A stretch of 59,825 nt of DNA from Bacteroidia bacterium (GTDB lineage: Bacteria > Bacteroidota > Bacteroidia > DATLTG01): the NCBI GenBank assembly GCA_039924845.1, contig JBDTAC010000004.1, positions 1 to 59,825 of the forward strand, given 5' to 3'. The first letter of the stretch is position 1; each line of letters opens with the position of its first letter. Positions 1-9,569 of this stretch are shown one piece after another. The notes under the pieces are model-generated. The model saw only the letters and a program-made list of their open reading frames with translations, had not been told where the DNA came from and did no database searches. The translations under genes and the position numbers were made by a program.

Positions 1-206
1 AAAAATTCAAGGCTTGGATTCCTCATTTCATTTTAGCTTCCTGAAAGCTATTCATCGGGTGATTTTCTCGCATACGCTCGAAACTTCCCGAATTCATCAC
101 GCTTTCATTTTGCTAAAATTTTACTCGAAATCCGATGCCGTTGTTTTTCCTCAACCTCATCCCCAATCCTTCTTCAAAGGTGAAGGAGTTAATTGACAAT
201 GGAGAA
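1..206 (+). repeat. Dispersed repeat, copy A (truncated by window edge)
   Basis: First of three copies of an intergenic repeat of about 200 bp. It runs from AAAAATTCAAGGCTTGG through a conserved CATTTTAGCTTCCTGAAAGC block to a CCTTCTTCAAAGGTGAAGG hairpin at its right end. Copy B follows directly in the same orientation, and copy C lies inverted near 32.8 kb. A 60-codon open frame runs through copy A, but a one-base length difference breaks it in copy B, so I treat the element as non-coding. Confidence 0.85.
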
Positions 207-218
207 TTGAATAATTTT

Positions 219-455
219 CCTTACGTTCTTTTTTCTTGAAAAAAAAGAACCAAAAATTCAAGGCTTGGATTTCTTCTTTCATTTTAGCTTCCTGAAAGCT
301 ATTCATCGGGTGATTTTCTCGCATACGTTCGAAAATCCCGAATTCATCACGCTTTCATTTTGCTAAAATTTTACTCGGAATCCGATGCCGTTGTTTTTCC
401 TCAACCTCATCCCCAATCCTTCTCCAAAGGTGAAGGGGTTAATTTGATTATGGAG
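219..455 (+). repeat. Dispersed repeat, copy B
   Basis: Second copy, in tandem with copy A and nearly identical to it over about 190 bp. Its left end includes the palindrome GTTCTTTTTTC-TT-GAAAAAAAAGAAC (225-250), which is cut off in copy A by the window edge but present in the inverted copy near 32.95 kb. Its right end carries a CCTTCTCCAAAGGTGAAGG hairpin. Together with copy A it fills most of the 524 bases before the first gene. Confidence 0.85.
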
Positions 456-499
456 AGGAATTTGAAAGATTTGAAAATATACTGATTAAATAAAAATCA

Positions 500-507
500 T
501 ATCTTTG
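500..507 (+). promoter_or_regulatory. Bacteroidota -7 promoter element (TATCTTTG)
   Basis: TATCTTTG matches the TAnnTTTG -7 element of Bacteroidota primary-sigma promoters and lies 17 bases before the ATG at 525. No TTG was found at the usual 17-23 base spacing upstream, so only the -7 half is supported. Confidence 0.5.
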
Positions 508-524
508 GTACTTATTTACCACTA

Positions 525-1541
525 ATGAGAAAATTTATTTTTCTTGCTTTTTATTTTTGTATGTTTTCCTTTTCAGTGAAAATAAAAGCCCAAAACCTTG
601 TGCCTAATTATTCTTTTGAAAATATGATACAGTGTATTACTGGATATAACCAATTTACTGGCTATGTGAAGGATTGGACGGGACAAGCTGGTGGTGGTGG
701 GCTTTGCTATTTCACTTCCCAGTGCTCAGGGTATGAATCGGGCGTTCCTTCAAACATTTGCGGTCATCAATATGCACATACAGGGGTAGCCTATGCCGGC
801 ATATACACGTATTTTGATTCTGCTGCTTCTGGAGTAAGTAACTATAGAAATTATATACAGGACAGTCTGATAAATCCCTTAATAGAGGGCAAAAAGTATT
901 ATGTTACTTTTTACGTAAGTCTGGCAGATACATTCAATTTCTCTTGCAATAATTTAGGTGCTTATTTTTCAGATTCTGCCCTTATTTGGAGCGGAACCAA
1001 AGTAAAGTCTTATTTACATCCACAAGTAAGCAATGACATTGTCCATAACCCATTAACAGACAAAATAAACTGGATGCGTGTGAGTGGTAGTTTTACAGCT
1101 ACTGGAGGTGAGCAATACATAATTATCGGTAATTTTGTGGACGATGCGCATAGTGATGCGACTTATTTTAATGTACCGACACCTGGAGGTTTTGATGAGA
1201 GTGCCTATTATTACATAGACGATGTGATAGTAAGTACGGATAGCATTTATGCAGATAGTTTATTTACAGGAGTAAATGAAATAAAGCCTGTTAAGGCGAG
1301 TGTTAAAGTATATCCAAATCCTGCTAATTCATTAATAGATGTAGCAGTGGATATGCAACAACTCAAATCAGGAAGTATTTGTTTATACAACACCACTGGA
1401 CAAGTGGTGAAATGTGAGGAATTATCAGATAATATTACAAGTATTTCAATTAATAAATTATCAGCAGGTTTATATTATTACCGTATTTTAAATAGTAACG
1501 GAAGTCTTATAAAAGCTGATAAAATTATTATTGTGCATTAA
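525..1541 (+). CDS. T9SS-sorted secreted protein
   Basis: A 338-residue exported protein of unknown function. An N-terminal signal peptide ends near a KAQN site at about residue 22. The next segment begins NLVPNYSFE, a common start of the carbohydrate-binding-like domain in Bacteroidota surface proteins, and is rich in Cys, Gly and Tyr. The last 75 or so residues form a type A T9SS sorting domain (VYPNPA, then LYNTTGQVV, LSAGLYYYRI), so export is expected through Sec and then the T9SS outer-membrane translocon. The 3' end is nearly identical at DNA level to the next gene, even past the stop. The passenger domain's ligand cannot be told from the sequence. Confidence 0.88.
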   Translation: MRKFIFLAFYFCMFSFSVKIKAQNLVPNYSFENMIQCITGYNQFTGYVKDWTGQAGGGGLCYFTSQCSGYESGVPSNICGHQYAHTGVAYAGIYTYFDSAASGVSNYRNYIQDSLINPLIEGKKYYVTFYVSLADTFNFSCNNLGAYFSDSALIWSGTKVKSYLHPQVSNDIVHNPLTDKINWMRVSGSFTATGGEQYIIIGNFVDDAHSDATYFNVPTPGGFDESAYYYIDDVIVSTDSIYADSLFTGVNEIKPVKASVKVYPNPANSLIDVAVDMQQLKSGSICLYNTTGQVVKCEELSDNITSISINKLSAGLYYYRILNSNGSLIKADKIIIVH

Positions 1542-1552
1542 ACAGCCCCATT

Positions 1553-1603
1553 CCTTCTCCTTTGGAGAAGGGAGTGCAATACAATACCTCTCTTTTGGAG
1601 AGG
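1553..1603. repeat. Two short GGAGA-type hairpin repeats
   Basis: Two perfect small palindromes lie between the T9SS genes: CCTTCTCCTTTGGAGAAGG (1553-1571) and CCTCTCTTTTGGAGAGG (1587-1603). Related hairpins close repeat copies A and B, and a degenerate relative follows the next gene at about 3125-3150. They could fold in RNA, but no U-run follows, so they are called as repeats rather than terminators. Confidence 0.7.
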
Positions 1604-1634
1604 ATTTAGGTGAGGCTTTTAAATTATTGAAACT

Positions 1635-3113
1635 ATGAAACGCCTTTTGCTATTTACATTTTTCATCACCTCGTTTTTACCTTTTGTAAAAGCACAACAG
1701 CATTATGATTTGTATGGCTTAGCACAAGGAGGAGCTAAAGATATGGGCGTTATTTATCGTTATGATTTACAATCCAATACATTTGATACCGTAATGAGTT
1801 TTAATGGCATCAATGGAACATATGCTGTTATTATGGGAGAATTAGTTTTAGGTACTGATGACAATTTATACGGATTAACCGCACAAGGCGGTTTGTATCA
1901 TGACGGTGTGATGTATCGTTTTAATCCCCTTACCTTTAAAGATACTGTGCTTATCAATTTTGACAGTATCGTAAATGGCAGTTGTTATGATTATTCAAAC
2001 CAGGGTATTGGCGCTTATATCATGCAGGCAAAAAGTGGTTTGATTTATGGAACCACCGTTTCTGGCGGCAGTAAGGATTCGGGTGTTTTTTTTAGTTATA
2101 ATATTAATACCGGTAAGGACAGTGTATTGTTTAGTTTTAACAATGGCATTGGAGCCTATCCTATACAAGCAGTAACGGAAGATACATTAACAGGTATATT
2201 ATACGGTACAACTATTTATGGAGGGACCAATAACTTAGGTGTTATTTATTCTTACAATCCTTTTACAAACAGGGACAGTGTTATTTTTAATTTTGATTCA
2301 ATCGGAGAAAATGGTGCCTATCCCATAGGCATTAATTTTTGTCCTGCTTCAGACGGTTTGTTTTATGGTATGACAACTTATGGGGGTACTAACCCGGGCG
2401 ATGGCACTTTATACAGTTTTAATCCGGCAACCGGAAAAGACACTACGTTAATACACAACCTCTTTGGAGGCGGTCCTTGGCGAATGAGCCTGCTGGAAGC
2501 AAGCAACGATTTATTGTATGGCGTTTATGTTGCGGGGGCTGATATCAATGGATCTTTGTTCAGCTACGATAGAACAACTAATACCATAACAATAGTGCAT
2601 AATTTTACGGGAAGCGATGGCTCTTCTCCTTCAGGTGGTGTAACACAAAATCCTGATAATGGCTTATTATATGGGATAACTAATCAAGGAGGTACAAATA
2701 ACGGAGGTGTTTTGTATTCTTATAATATAACAAGCAATACCTACACCGTGTTACACAATTTTGACAGTCTTTCCACTCTCGGAGGGTCATTTGCTCCTTG
2801 GTTATGCCCAACCCTTGTACGTGTAAGTGATACAGGCACTTTTGTAAAAGAAATAAAGCCTGTTAAGACAAATGTTAAAGTATATCCAAATCCAGCAACA
2901 AATTTATTGAATGTAGCAGTAGATATGCAACAAATTAAATCAGGAAGTATATGTTTGTATAATACCACTGGGCAAGAAGTAGAATGCGAGGATTTATCGG
3001 GTAACATTACAAGCATTTCAATTAATAAATTATCAGCAGGTTTATATTATTACCGTATTTTAAATAGCAACGGAAGTCTTATAAAAGCTGATAAAATTAC
3101 GATTGTACATTAA
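1635..3113 (+). CDS. T9SS-sorted GloVer-repeat protein
   Basis: A 492-residue secreted protein with a signal peptide (residues 1-20, ending KAQQ). It has about seven to eight repeats of the form LxYGxTxxGGxxxxGVxYxYN, starting near residue 27 and running to about 375. These match the GloVer tandem repeat family (TIGR03803), which is thought to form a beta-propeller-like fold. A type A T9SS sorting domain follows (VYPNPATNLLNV to the C-terminus). The last 261 bp copy those of the upstream gene almost exactly, suggesting duplication or gene conversion of the sorting module. It is probably a cell-surface or released protein with no enzymatic motif visible. Confidence 0.88.
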   Translation: MKRLLLFTFFITSFLPFVKAQQHYDLYGLAQGGAKDMGVIYRYDLQSNTFDTVMSFNGINGTYAVIMGELVLGTDDNLYGLTAQGGLYHDGVMYRFNPLTFKDTVLINFDSIVNGSCYDYSNQGIGAYIMQAKSGLIYGTTVSGGSKDSGVFFSYNINTGKDSVLFSFNNGIGAYPIQAVTEDTLTGILYGTTIYGGTNNLGVIYSYNPFTNRDSVIFNFDSIGENGAYPIGINFCPASDGLFYGMTTYGGTNPGDGTLYSFNPATGKDTTLIHNLFGGGPWRMSLLEASNDLLYGVYVAGADINGSLFSYDRTTNTITIVHNFTGSDGSSPSGGVTQNPDNGLLYGITNQGGTNNGGVLYSYNITSNTYTVLHNFDSLSTLGGSFAPWLCPTLVRVSDTGTFVKEIKPVKTNVKVYPNPATNLLNVAVDMQQIKSGSICLYNTTGQEVECEDLSGNITSISINKLSAGLYYYRILNSNGSLIKADKITIVH

Positions 3114-3344
3114 GCAGCCCCAACCCTAACCCTCCCCAAAGGAGAGGAGATAAGTGAAAGAGGAGAATTGACAATGAAAAAGGCGGAGCGTCATTCTGAA
3201 ATGATTCAGAATCTGCGCGTAGGAAAACAATTGAGAATGCAAAATTATTTGAAGATGTCGCGATTGAAAAGAAAGAAGATGTAAATTTTAATTTCGTAAT
3301 TTCGCGCAAGTTCTAAAATCATTTTATCTCAAAAACATTATTTT
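3114..3344. repeat. Intergenic repeat mosaic with GTCATTCTGAA palindrome
   Basis: This gap holds a CCTAACCCTCCCCAAAGGAGAGG segment related to the hairpins upstream, then an AATTGACAATG phrase also present near 190. It also holds the imperfect palindrome GTCATTCTGAAATGATTCAG (from 3190), whose relative recurs at 39823. Two TAATTTCG sites (about 3288 and 3295) resemble -7 elements for the next gene. Confidence 0.6.
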
Positions 3345-4331
3345 ATGGAATACAGAAGATTAGGAAAATCGGGTTTACAAGTAAGTGCATTGTCCTTCGG
3401 ATCATGGGTTACTTTCGGCAGTCAAATTGGTGATGAAATAGCAGAGAATTGTATGAAAGCCGCTTACGATGCTGGCGTTAATTTTTTCGATAATGCGGAA
3501 GCTTATGCGAGTGGGAAATCCGAAATCGTGATGGGAAACATTCTCAAAAAAATGAATTGGGATAGAAGTACGTACATTGTTTCGAGTAAAGTTTTTTGGG
3601 GTGGAAAATTACCCAACCAAATGGGACTTTCGCGCAAACACATTATCGAAGCTTGCCACAGCGCACTAAAACGTTTGCAAGTAGATTATTTAGATTTGTT
3701 TTTCTGTCATCGCCCAGATAAAAATACACCTATAGAGGAAACGGTACGTGCCATGAATACTTTAATTGAACAAGGGAAAATTTTATATTGGGGAACTTCG
3801 GAATGGAGTGCGCAACAAATTATGGAAGCATACGGAATTGCGCGTCAATACCATTTAATTCCGCCAACCATGGAACAACCGCAATACAATATGTTTCATC
3901 GCGAGCGTTTTGAAAATGAATATGCTCGTTTATATACTGAAATTGGTTTGGGAACAACTATTTGGTCGCCATTGGCATCCGGATTATTAACTGGGAAATA
4001 CAACAAAACAATTCCTGAAAAAACACGTGTAAGTTTGCCAAATATGGAATGGCTGAAAGAAAAAACAGTGGGAGAAGAAGCCAAAGAAAAAATAAAAACG
4101 GTTGCTAATCTTGCTAAAATTGCGGACAAAGTAGGAACCAATATGCCGCGTTTGGCTTTGGCTTGGTGTTTAAAAAATCCGAATGTAAGTACTGTCATTA
4201 CAGGTGCTTCCAAAGTAGAACAAGTTATAGATAATATGAAAGCTTTAGATGTTGTTCCTTTGCTTACGCAAGAAATAATGGATGAAATAGATATTGTTTT
4301 AGGAAATAAACCAGTGCCTTCTGCTTTTTAA
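3345..4331 (+). CDS. Aldo/keto reductase
   Basis: A 328-residue NAD(P)H-dependent oxidoreductase of the aldo/keto reductase superfamily with a single (beta/alpha)8 barrel. The catalytic tetrad is visible: Asp49 and Tyr54 ([11 protein letters not shown]), Lys82 (SSKVFWGG) and His122 (FFCHRPD). The C-terminal cofactor-binding region ends [14 protein letters not shown]. The length and the [11 protein letters not shown] motif resemble the voltage-gated K+ channel beta-subunit and YghZ-like branch. The substrate cannot be inferred. It stands alone, with its own upstream TAATTTCG motifs. Confidence 0.93.
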   Translation: MEYRRLGKSGLQVSALSFGSWVTFGSQIGDEIAENCMKAAYDAGVNFFDNAEAYASGKSEIVMGNILKKMNWDRSTYIVSSKVFWGGKLPNQMGLSRKHIIEACHSALKRLQVDYLDLFFCHRPDKNTPIEETVRAMNTLIEQGKILYWGTSEWSAQQIMEAYGIARQYHLIPPTMEQPQYNMFHRERFENEYARLYTEIGLGTTIWSPLASGLLTGKYNKTIPEKTRVSLPNMEWLKEKTVGEEAKEKIKTVANLAKIADKVGTNMPRLALAWCLKNPNVSTVITGASKVEQVIDNMKALDVVPLLTQEIMDEIDIVLGNKPVPSAF

Positions 4332-4378
4332 CAAACGTCTGTTAAAAAAATAAATTTTCGAGGTTCGTTTTTTTAACT

Positions 4379-4386
4379 TAATTTTG
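4379..4386 (+). promoter_or_regulatory. Bacteroidota -7 promoter element (TAATTTTG)
   Basis: TAATTTTG matches TAnnTTTG exactly and lies 25 bases before the ATG at 4412. It is the likely promoter for the DUF6089 gene and hemH. Confidence 0.5.
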
Positions 4387-4411
4387 TTTTTTATTTGATA
4401 CAATTTTATTG

Positions 4412-5308
4412 ATGAAAAAAACATTTTTCTATCTACTCATTTTTAGTTTTATCGTTCCGGAGTTTGCGTCGGCGCAGTATTATAATCGTAACCGTTACGA
4501 ATGGGTTTTCGGTTTGGGTGCAACCAATTTTCTGGGAGATGTTGGTGGATCCAATTCCATCGGAACACATTTCATAAAAGATTTTAATTGGGGTGCTATT
4601 CGCGAAATGGGCAGTGTTGGAATGCGCTATCAATTAAGCGATTATATGGCAGTTAAAGGAGGTTTGTATTTAGCCATGGTAAGAGGAAATGATGCCTTTA
4701 CTTCTGAAAAATTTAGAGAAAATCGTAACATTAATTTCCGTTCTCCAATAGTCGAAGTGTCTGGTCAATACGAAGTTTATTTCAATAAACAACAAATAGG
4801 ACATCGTTACCATATCCGCCATGCACATGGCTTACGCTCGCTTAATCTGCAAGGATACGCATTTGTCGGAATTGGTGCTTTCTTTTTTAATCCTCAAGGA
4901 TATTACAATGGTAATTGGTACAATCTCCGCCCTTTAAGTACAGAAGGAGAAGGTTTACCAGGAGGTCCGAAAAAATATTCGCAATTTGGATTGTGTGTAC
5001 CTATCGGATTGGGATGTAAATATGCTCTTAACCGCCAATGGAGCATTGGATTGGAAATCAGTGAACGTTGGACAACCTCTGATTACATAGATGATACAAG
5101 CAATAAATATTATAATAACGATGCTATTTTAGCTGCGAAAGGTCCCATTGCAGCTTATTTTGCGGATCCTTCTTTAGGAAAAGTGCCCGGTCAAACCAAT
5201 ACTGGTCAGGAACGTGGCAATCCAACACACAACGACACGTATTTGTTTACAATGTTTACTGCTAATTACAAAATAGTTTACCACAGAAGAACGCGCTCTA
5301 AGTTCTGA
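4412..5308 (+). CDS. DUF6089-family outer-membrane barrel protein
   Basis: A 298-residue exported protein. The start is placed at ATG 4412 rather than the in-frame TTG one codon earlier. A signal peptide ends in ASAQYY at about residue 22. The mature part opens WVFGLGATNFLGDVGG and alternates aromatic and glycine residues, as outer-membrane beta-barrels do, and it fits the Bacteroidota DUF6089 family. The role is unknown, and the protein is probably an integral outer-membrane porin-like component. hemH starts 4 bases after its stop, so the two are co-transcribed, although a functional link is not evident. Confidence 0.85.
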   Translation: MKKTFFYLLIFSFIVPEFASAQYYNRNRYEWVFGLGATNFLGDVGGSNSIGTHFIKDFNWGAIREMGSVGMRYQLSDYMAVKGGLYLAMVRGNDAFTSEKFRENRNINFRSPIVEVSGQYEVYFNKQQIGHRYHIRHAHGLRSLNLQGYAFVGIGAFFFNPQGYYNGNWYNLRPLSTEGEGLPGGPKKYSQFGLCVPIGLGCKYALNRQWSIGLEISERWTTSDYIDDTSNKYYNNDAILAAKGPIAAYFADPSLGKVPGQTNTGQERGNPTHNDTYLFTMFTANYKIVYHRRTRSKF

Positions 5309-5312
5309 TTTT

Positions 5313-6341
5313 GTGCTGTCAAAAAAGAATATTTTGCCAAAAGGGATCCTGCTTATAAATTTAGGAACACCGGATAGCGCCTCTGTTTCGGATGTTAGAA
5401 AATATTTAACAGAATTTTTAAACGATCCGCGTGTCATTGACATTTCTCCGATTGGAAGATTCTTATTAGTCAATTTGCTTATCGTTCCATTTCGTGCATC
5501 AAAATCGGCTGCCATGTATCAAAAGATATGGACAAAAGAAGGCTCTCCTTTATTGATATATGGCAACGAAGTAAAACAACAATTGCAAGATCGTTTAGGC
5601 GAAAATTACGTGGTGGAATTAGGTATGCGCTACCAACAACCCAGCATTTCATCCGCTTTGGAAAAATTACGGAAAGCTCGCGTAAGTGATTTAACGGTGT
5701 TGCCTTTGTATCCTCAATATGCTTCCAGTAGTACGGGATCTTCCATCGAAAAGGTATTGGAAATTCTCCAAAAATGGGAAGTAAAACCAAGTTTGAAGAT
5801 TATTTCCAAATTTTACGATCAGCCTGATTTTATAGATGCTTGGGTAGAAGTAGCGAAAAAATATTTTTTGAACGACTATGATTATTTCCTTTTCAGTTAT
5901 CACGGTTTACCCGAAAGACACATCCAAAAAGCGGCTGCACATTACGGTAATAATACTTGCTTAACGGAAAATTGTTGCGATAAAATAACAAACAATAATG
6001 CGTATTGTTATCGTGCTGCATGTTATGAAACGACGCGACAATTGGTGAAAAAATTAAATCTTCCGGAAGGTAAATACAGCACTTCTTTTCAATCGCGATT
6101 AGATGACAAATGGCTAAAACCCTATTCCGACAAGGTAATTGAAGAAAAGGCAAAACAAGGAGTGAAGAAGATGTTGGTCTTTTCTCCTGCATTTGTAGCG
6201 GATTGTTTGGAAACGTTGTACGAAATTGGTTCAGAATACGATGCTATTTTTCGTAAACATGGAGGCGAAAAAATTCAATTGGTTAATAGTCTAAATAGCC
6301 ACGTTGCTTGGATAGAAGCAATAAAAAAAATAGTACAATAA
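5313..6341 (+). CDS. hemH: Ferrochelatase
   Basis: A 342-residue enzyme that inserts Fe2+ into protoporphyrin IX, the last step of protoporphyrin-dependent heme synthesis. It opens with GILLINLGTPDS, and the catalytic His197 lies in FSYHGLPERH. The conserved acidic residue is in SPAFVADCLETLYEI (Glu300). The start is a GTG at 5313, because no ATG is available in frame before the conserved N-terminus. Five cysteines cluster at residues 216-237 (CLTENCC, then CYRAAC). Such clusters occur in some bacterial ferrochelatases and can ligate a [2Fe-2S] centre, but whether that holds here is inference. It is translationally close to the barrel gene upstream. Confidence 0.96.
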   Translation: MLSKKNILPKGILLINLGTPDSASVSDVRKYLTEFLNDPRVIDISPIGRFLLVNLLIVPFRASKSAAMYQKIWTKEGSPLLIYGNEVKQQLQDRLGENYVVELGMRYQQPSISSALEKLRKARVSDLTVLPLYPQYASSSTGSSIEKVLEILQKWEVKPSLKIISKFYDQPDFIDAWVEVAKKYFLNDYDYFLFSYHGLPERHIQKAAAHYGNNTCLTENCCDKITNNNAYCYRAACYETTRQLVKKLNLPEGKYSTSFQSRLDDKWLKPYSDKVIEEKAKQGVKKMLVFSPAFVADCLETLYEIGSEYDAIFRKHGGEKIQLVNSLNSHVAWIEAIKKIVQ

Positions 6342-6381
6342 AAATGTATCTTCATTAATAATATCTCTACACAAAAAATAT

Positions 6382-6400
6382 TTGAAAAAAATATTTTTCC
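6382..6400. repeat. Iterated A/T quasi-palindrome (intergenic)
   Basis: TTGAAAAAAATATTTTTCC is one copy of the iterated A-tract/T-tract motif discussed in the findings. It lies 11 bases upstream of a TACCTTTG -7 element. Confidence 0.7.
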
Positions 6401-6411
6401 GAATAAAATAA

Positions 6412-6419
6412 TACCTTTG
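6412..6419 (+). promoter_or_regulatory. Bacteroidota -7 promoter element (TACCTTTG)
   Basis: TACCTTTG matches TAnnTTTG, 31 bases before the ATG at 6451. A copy of the iterated A/T motif covers the place where the -33 element would be. Confidence 0.5.
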
Positions 6420-6450
6420 ACGCACTAAGAAAAAAGATAATTATAATCGC

Positions 6451-7443
6451 ATGAAAAAAATATTTTTTGTATTCGCTTTTCTGAGCATTGCAGTATTGTT
6501 AAATTCTTGTAGCAACGATGTAAAGCTACTTGCACCTTACAAGGAAACAACGGTAGTTTATGGTTTGCTCAATCAATCTTTAGACACCAATTATATCCGT
6601 ATTGAAAAAGGATATCTCGGAAACGGAAATGCTTTAACGATGGCACAAGTGGCTGATTCTATTAATTATCCAGCAAATCAATTGACAGTTACGCTTACCG
6701 CATCCAACACTAGTTTAGGAACGTCAACTACCTATACTTTGACACCAACAAATAGCATTCAGAAAAATACAGGAACTTTTGCAGCACCTGCACAAACATT
6801 GTATCAGATGCCTGTAAAATTAGATTCCTCTAATCAATATAATTTAACGATAATAAACAACAAAACAGGGCATACGGTTACATCACAAACTAATTTGGTA
6901 AATGGGTTTACGCTGTTGTCTCCTTCTTCAGGAACCACTACTATTGCGCTAACAAACAATGTATATCCGTACCGAACAAAGTGGCTAACAGCGGCTAACG
7001 GTAGAGTATATCAGCTTTCTATTCGCTTTTATTATTCAGAAAAAAATATTTCATCAGGCGTTACTACTCAAAAATATGTAGACTGGAGTTTTGCTTCACA
7101 AACTTCTCAGGATTTAATTGGTGGAGAGCCTATGGAAACTGATTTTTTTGCCAATTCCTTTTTTCAATACTTAGGAAATGTAATTCCGGTAAATTCGAAT
7201 GTGCAAAGAACAGCAGGAGCTTTTGTTTTTAATTTTACCGTAGGCTCGGATGATTTTAATACCTATTTGGAAGTAACGGCTCCTTCTTTAGGTATAAACC
7301 AAGCAAAACCAACTTTTTCGGATTTAACCAATGGCTTGGGACTTTTCACCTCGCGTTATACAACCAGCATATCTGTAGAACTCACTACGGCAACGTTGGA
7401 TACGCTTTCATTGGGACAATATACCAAGAATTTGGGTTTTTAA
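6451..7443 (+). CDS. Lipoprotein, possibly DUF4249-like
   Basis: A 330-residue predicted lipoprotein with a hydrophobic signal and lipobox AVLLNSC, so Cys20 would be the lipidated residue. The mature region begins with KETTVVYGLLNQSLDTNYIRIEKGY, which recalls DUF4249 lipoproteins of Bacteroidota (a beta-sandwich near the N-terminus), but I cannot confirm the family. No catalytic motif is visible. The first codons (MKKIFF) are themselves written by the iterated A/T motif. It is monocistronic between hemH and dnaK. Confidence 0.75.
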   Translation: MKKIFFVFAFLSIAVLLNSCSNDVKLLAPYKETTVVYGLLNQSLDTNYIRIEKGYLGNGNALTMAQVADSINYPANQLTVTLTASNTSLGTSTTYTLTPTNSIQKNTGTFAAPAQTLYQMPVKLDSSNQYNLTIINNKTGHTVTSQTNLVNGFTLLSPSSGTTTIALTNNVYPYRTKWLTAANGRVYQLSIRFYYSEKNISSGVTTQKYVDWSFASQTSQDLIGGEPMETDFFANSFFQYLGNVIPVNSNVQRTAGAFVFNFTVGSDDFNTYLEVTAPSLGINQAKPTFSDLTNGLGLFTSRYTTSISVELTTATLDTLSLGQYTKNLGF

Positions 7444-7488
7444 ATCGCCCAATAAAGAATAAAAACTGTCTTTTTGTCATTAAATTGA

Positions 7489-7513
7489 TTTCGAAAAAAT
7501 ATTTTTTGAAACG
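7489..7513. repeat. Iterated A/T quasi-palindrome (intergenic)
   Basis: A6-TA-T6 core with TTTCG on the left and GAAACG on the right, a nearly symmetric copy of the iterated motif. It lies just upstream of the dnaK leader repeats. Confidence 0.7.
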
Positions 7514-7520
7514 AAGTTAT

Positions 7521-7569
7521 GCCATAATTTCCATAAACGGCATAATAGGGCACTTGGCATAATCATTGA
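7521..7569 (+). promoter_or_regulatory. Candidate dnaK control region: GCATAAT repeats and a sigma54-like box
   Basis: Three related octamers occur at 7521 (GCCATAAT), 7539 (GGCATAAT) and 7556 (GGCATAAT), spaced 17-18 bases apart. The last lies within TGGCAT-N5-TTGA (7555-7569), which resembles the sigma54 consensus TGGCAC-N5-TTGC but has T for the C at the sixth base and A for the C in the TTGC block. No TAnnTTTG element is seen before dnaK. The repeats are seen directly; any regulatory role is inference. Confidence 0.35.
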
Positions 7570-7618
7570 CAAACTCAAGCAATTAAAATTTATTGATACT
7601 AATATAAAATTAACAAAA

Positions 7619-9544
7619 ATGGGAAAAATAATAGGAATAGACTTAGGTACAACCAACTCTTGCGTAGCCGTAATGGAAGGCAACGAGCCAGTTGTAATAG
7701 CAAATAGTGAAGGACGCAGAACAACACCTTCTATTGTGGCTTTTGTTGAAAATGGAGAACGTAAAGTTGGAGATCCCGCTAAACGCCAAGCCATCACCAA
7801 TCCGAAAAAGACAATTTATTCGATTAAACGCTTTATGGGCGAGACGTTCGATAAAGTAACAAACGAAATAAAACGTGTTCCTTACACGGTTGTAAAAGGC
7901 GATAACAATACACCTCGTGTGGAAATTGACGACCGTAAATACAGTCCGCAAGAAATTTCGGCGATCATTCTTCAAAAAATGAAAAAAACGGCTGAAGATT
8001 ATCTCGGGCACGAAGTAACTGAAGCGGTTATTACAGTTCCTGCATATTTTAATGATTCGCAACGTCAGGCAACCAAAGAAGCTGGAGAAATTGCGGGTTT
8101 AAAAGTAAAACGGATTATCAACGAACCTACTGCTGCTGCCCTTGCTTATGGCTTGGACAAGAAAAACAAAGACATGAAAATTGTCGTTTTTGATTGTGGT
8201 GGTGGAACACATGATGTATCTGTATTAGAATTGGGTGATGGCGTGTTTGAAGTAAAATCTACGGATGGTGATACACACCTTGGCGGAGATGATTTCGACC
8301 ATAAAATTATTGATTGGTTAGTTGCTGAATTCAAATCAGAAAATGGAAATTTGGATTTGACAAAAGATCCAATGGCTTTGCAACGTTTGAAAGAAGCTGC
8401 TGAAAAAGCAAAAATCGAATTGTCAAGTTCCGCATCTACCGAAATTAATTTGCCTTACATTATGCCTGTGGATGGCATTCCAAAACACTTAGTAAGAACA
8501 TTGACACGTGCAAAATTTGAGCAATTGGTGGATGATTTGATTAAACGTACCATCGCTCCATGCCAATCTGCGCTTAAAAGTGCAGGTTTAAGTGTGAATG
8601 ATATTGATGAAGTAATTTTAGTTGGAGGTTCTACACGTATTCCAGCAATTGTAGATGCAGTTCAAAAGTTTTTCGGAAAAGCTCCTTCCAAAGGTGTTAA
8701 TCCGGATGAAGTTGTTGCGATTGGAGCAGCTATTCAAGGCGGAGTATTAACTGGCGAAGTGAAAGATGTATTGTTGTTGGATGTAACGCCACTTTCTTTA
8801 GGAATTGAAACAATGGGCGGTGTTTTGACAAAATTAATTGAAGCCAACACAACCATTCCGACTAAAAAATCAGAAACGTTTTCGACGGCATCCGATAATC
8901 AACCATCAGTAGAAATACACATTTTACAGGGTGAACGTCCGATGGCGAAAGACAATCGTACCATTGGGAAATTTCACTTAGATGGCATTCCTCCTGCACC
9001 GCGTGGCATTCCACAAGTAGAAGTAACATTTGACATTGATGCGAACGGAATTTTAAATGTATCGGCAAAAGATAAAGCGACCGGAAAATCACAAAATATT
9101 AGAATTGAAGCCAGTTCTGGATTGTCTGATGCTGAAATAAAACGCATGAAACAGGAAGCGGAAACCAATGCCGAATCTGATAAAAAAATAAAAGAAGAAA
9201 CCGAAAAAATAAATGCGGCAGACGGATTAATTTTCCAAACAGAAAAGCAATTGAAAGAATATGGGGATAAATTGCCTGCGGATAAAAAACAACCTGTCGA
9301 AACAGCTTTGGCTGCCTTGAAAACAGCGCATCAAGCAAAAGATTTGACTGGCATTACAACGGCAATGGATCAATTAAATGCTTCTTGGCAAGCAGCTTCG
9401 GAAGAAATGTACAAAGCATCGCAAAATGCAGGAGCGGATCCAAATGCAGGTCAGCAACAAGCTTCGGCGGATAAAAATGGAAAAGCAGATGGAGAAGTAA
9501 CAGATGTGGATTTTGAAGAAGTAAAAGAAGAAGAGAAAAAATAA
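7619..9544 (+). CDS. dnaK: Chaperone protein DnaK (Hsp70)
   Basis: A 641-residue cytosolic Hsp70 chaperone. The N-terminal ATPase domain opens [16 protein letters not shown] and includes [36 protein letters not shown] and [10 protein letters not shown]. The substrate-binding domain ([16 protein letters not shown]) follows from about residue 380, then an alpha-helical lid. The C-terminus ends in a conserved acidic tail ([11 protein letters not shown]). One oddity is DCGGGTHD, where most DnaK proteins have DLGGGTFD. The usual partners dnaJ and grpE are not adjacent. The 175-base upstream gap carries repeated GCATAAT octamers instead of a standard promoter. Confidence 0.98.
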   Translation: MGKIIGIDLGTTNSCVAVMEGNEPVVIANSEGRRTTPSIVAFVENGERKVGDPAKRQAITNPKKTIYSIKRFMGETFDKVTNEIKRVPYTVVKGDNNTPRVEIDDRKYSPQEISAIILQKMKKTAEDYLGHEVTEAVITVPAYFNDSQRQATKEAGEIAGLKVKRIINEPTAAALAYGLDKKNKDMKIVVFDCGGGTHDVSVLELGDGVFEVKSTDGDTHLGGDDFDHKIIDWLVAEFKSENGNLDLTKDPMALQRLKEAAEKAKIELSSSASTEINLPYIMPVDGIPKHLVRTLTRAKFEQLVDDLIKRTIAPCQSALKSAGLSVNDIDEVILVGGSTRIPAIVDAVQKFFGKAPSKGVNPDEVVAIGAAIQGGVLTGEVKDVLLLDVTPLSLGIETMGGVLTKLIEANTTIPTKKSETFSTASDNQPSVEIHILQGERPMAKDNRTIGKFHLDGIPPAPRGIPQVEVTFDIDANGILNVSAKDKATGKSQNIRIEASSGLSDAEIKRMKQEAETNAESDKKIKEETEKINAADGLIFQTEKQLKEYGDKLPADKKQPVETALAALKTAHQAKDLTGITTAMDQLNASWQAASEEMYKASQNAGADPNAGQQQASADKNGKADGEVTDVDFEEVKEEEKK

Positions 9545-9569
9545 TTTTCACGGAATCAAAAATAAAGCA

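Noticed and set aside
14-196. 60-residue open frame in repeat copy A
   Set aside because: It lies wholly in a dispersed repeat, and copy B breaks the frame by a one-base length difference.
3097-3309. 70-codon minus-strand frame after the GloVer gene
   Set aside because: It overlaps the repeat mosaic and has no codon bias or family match.
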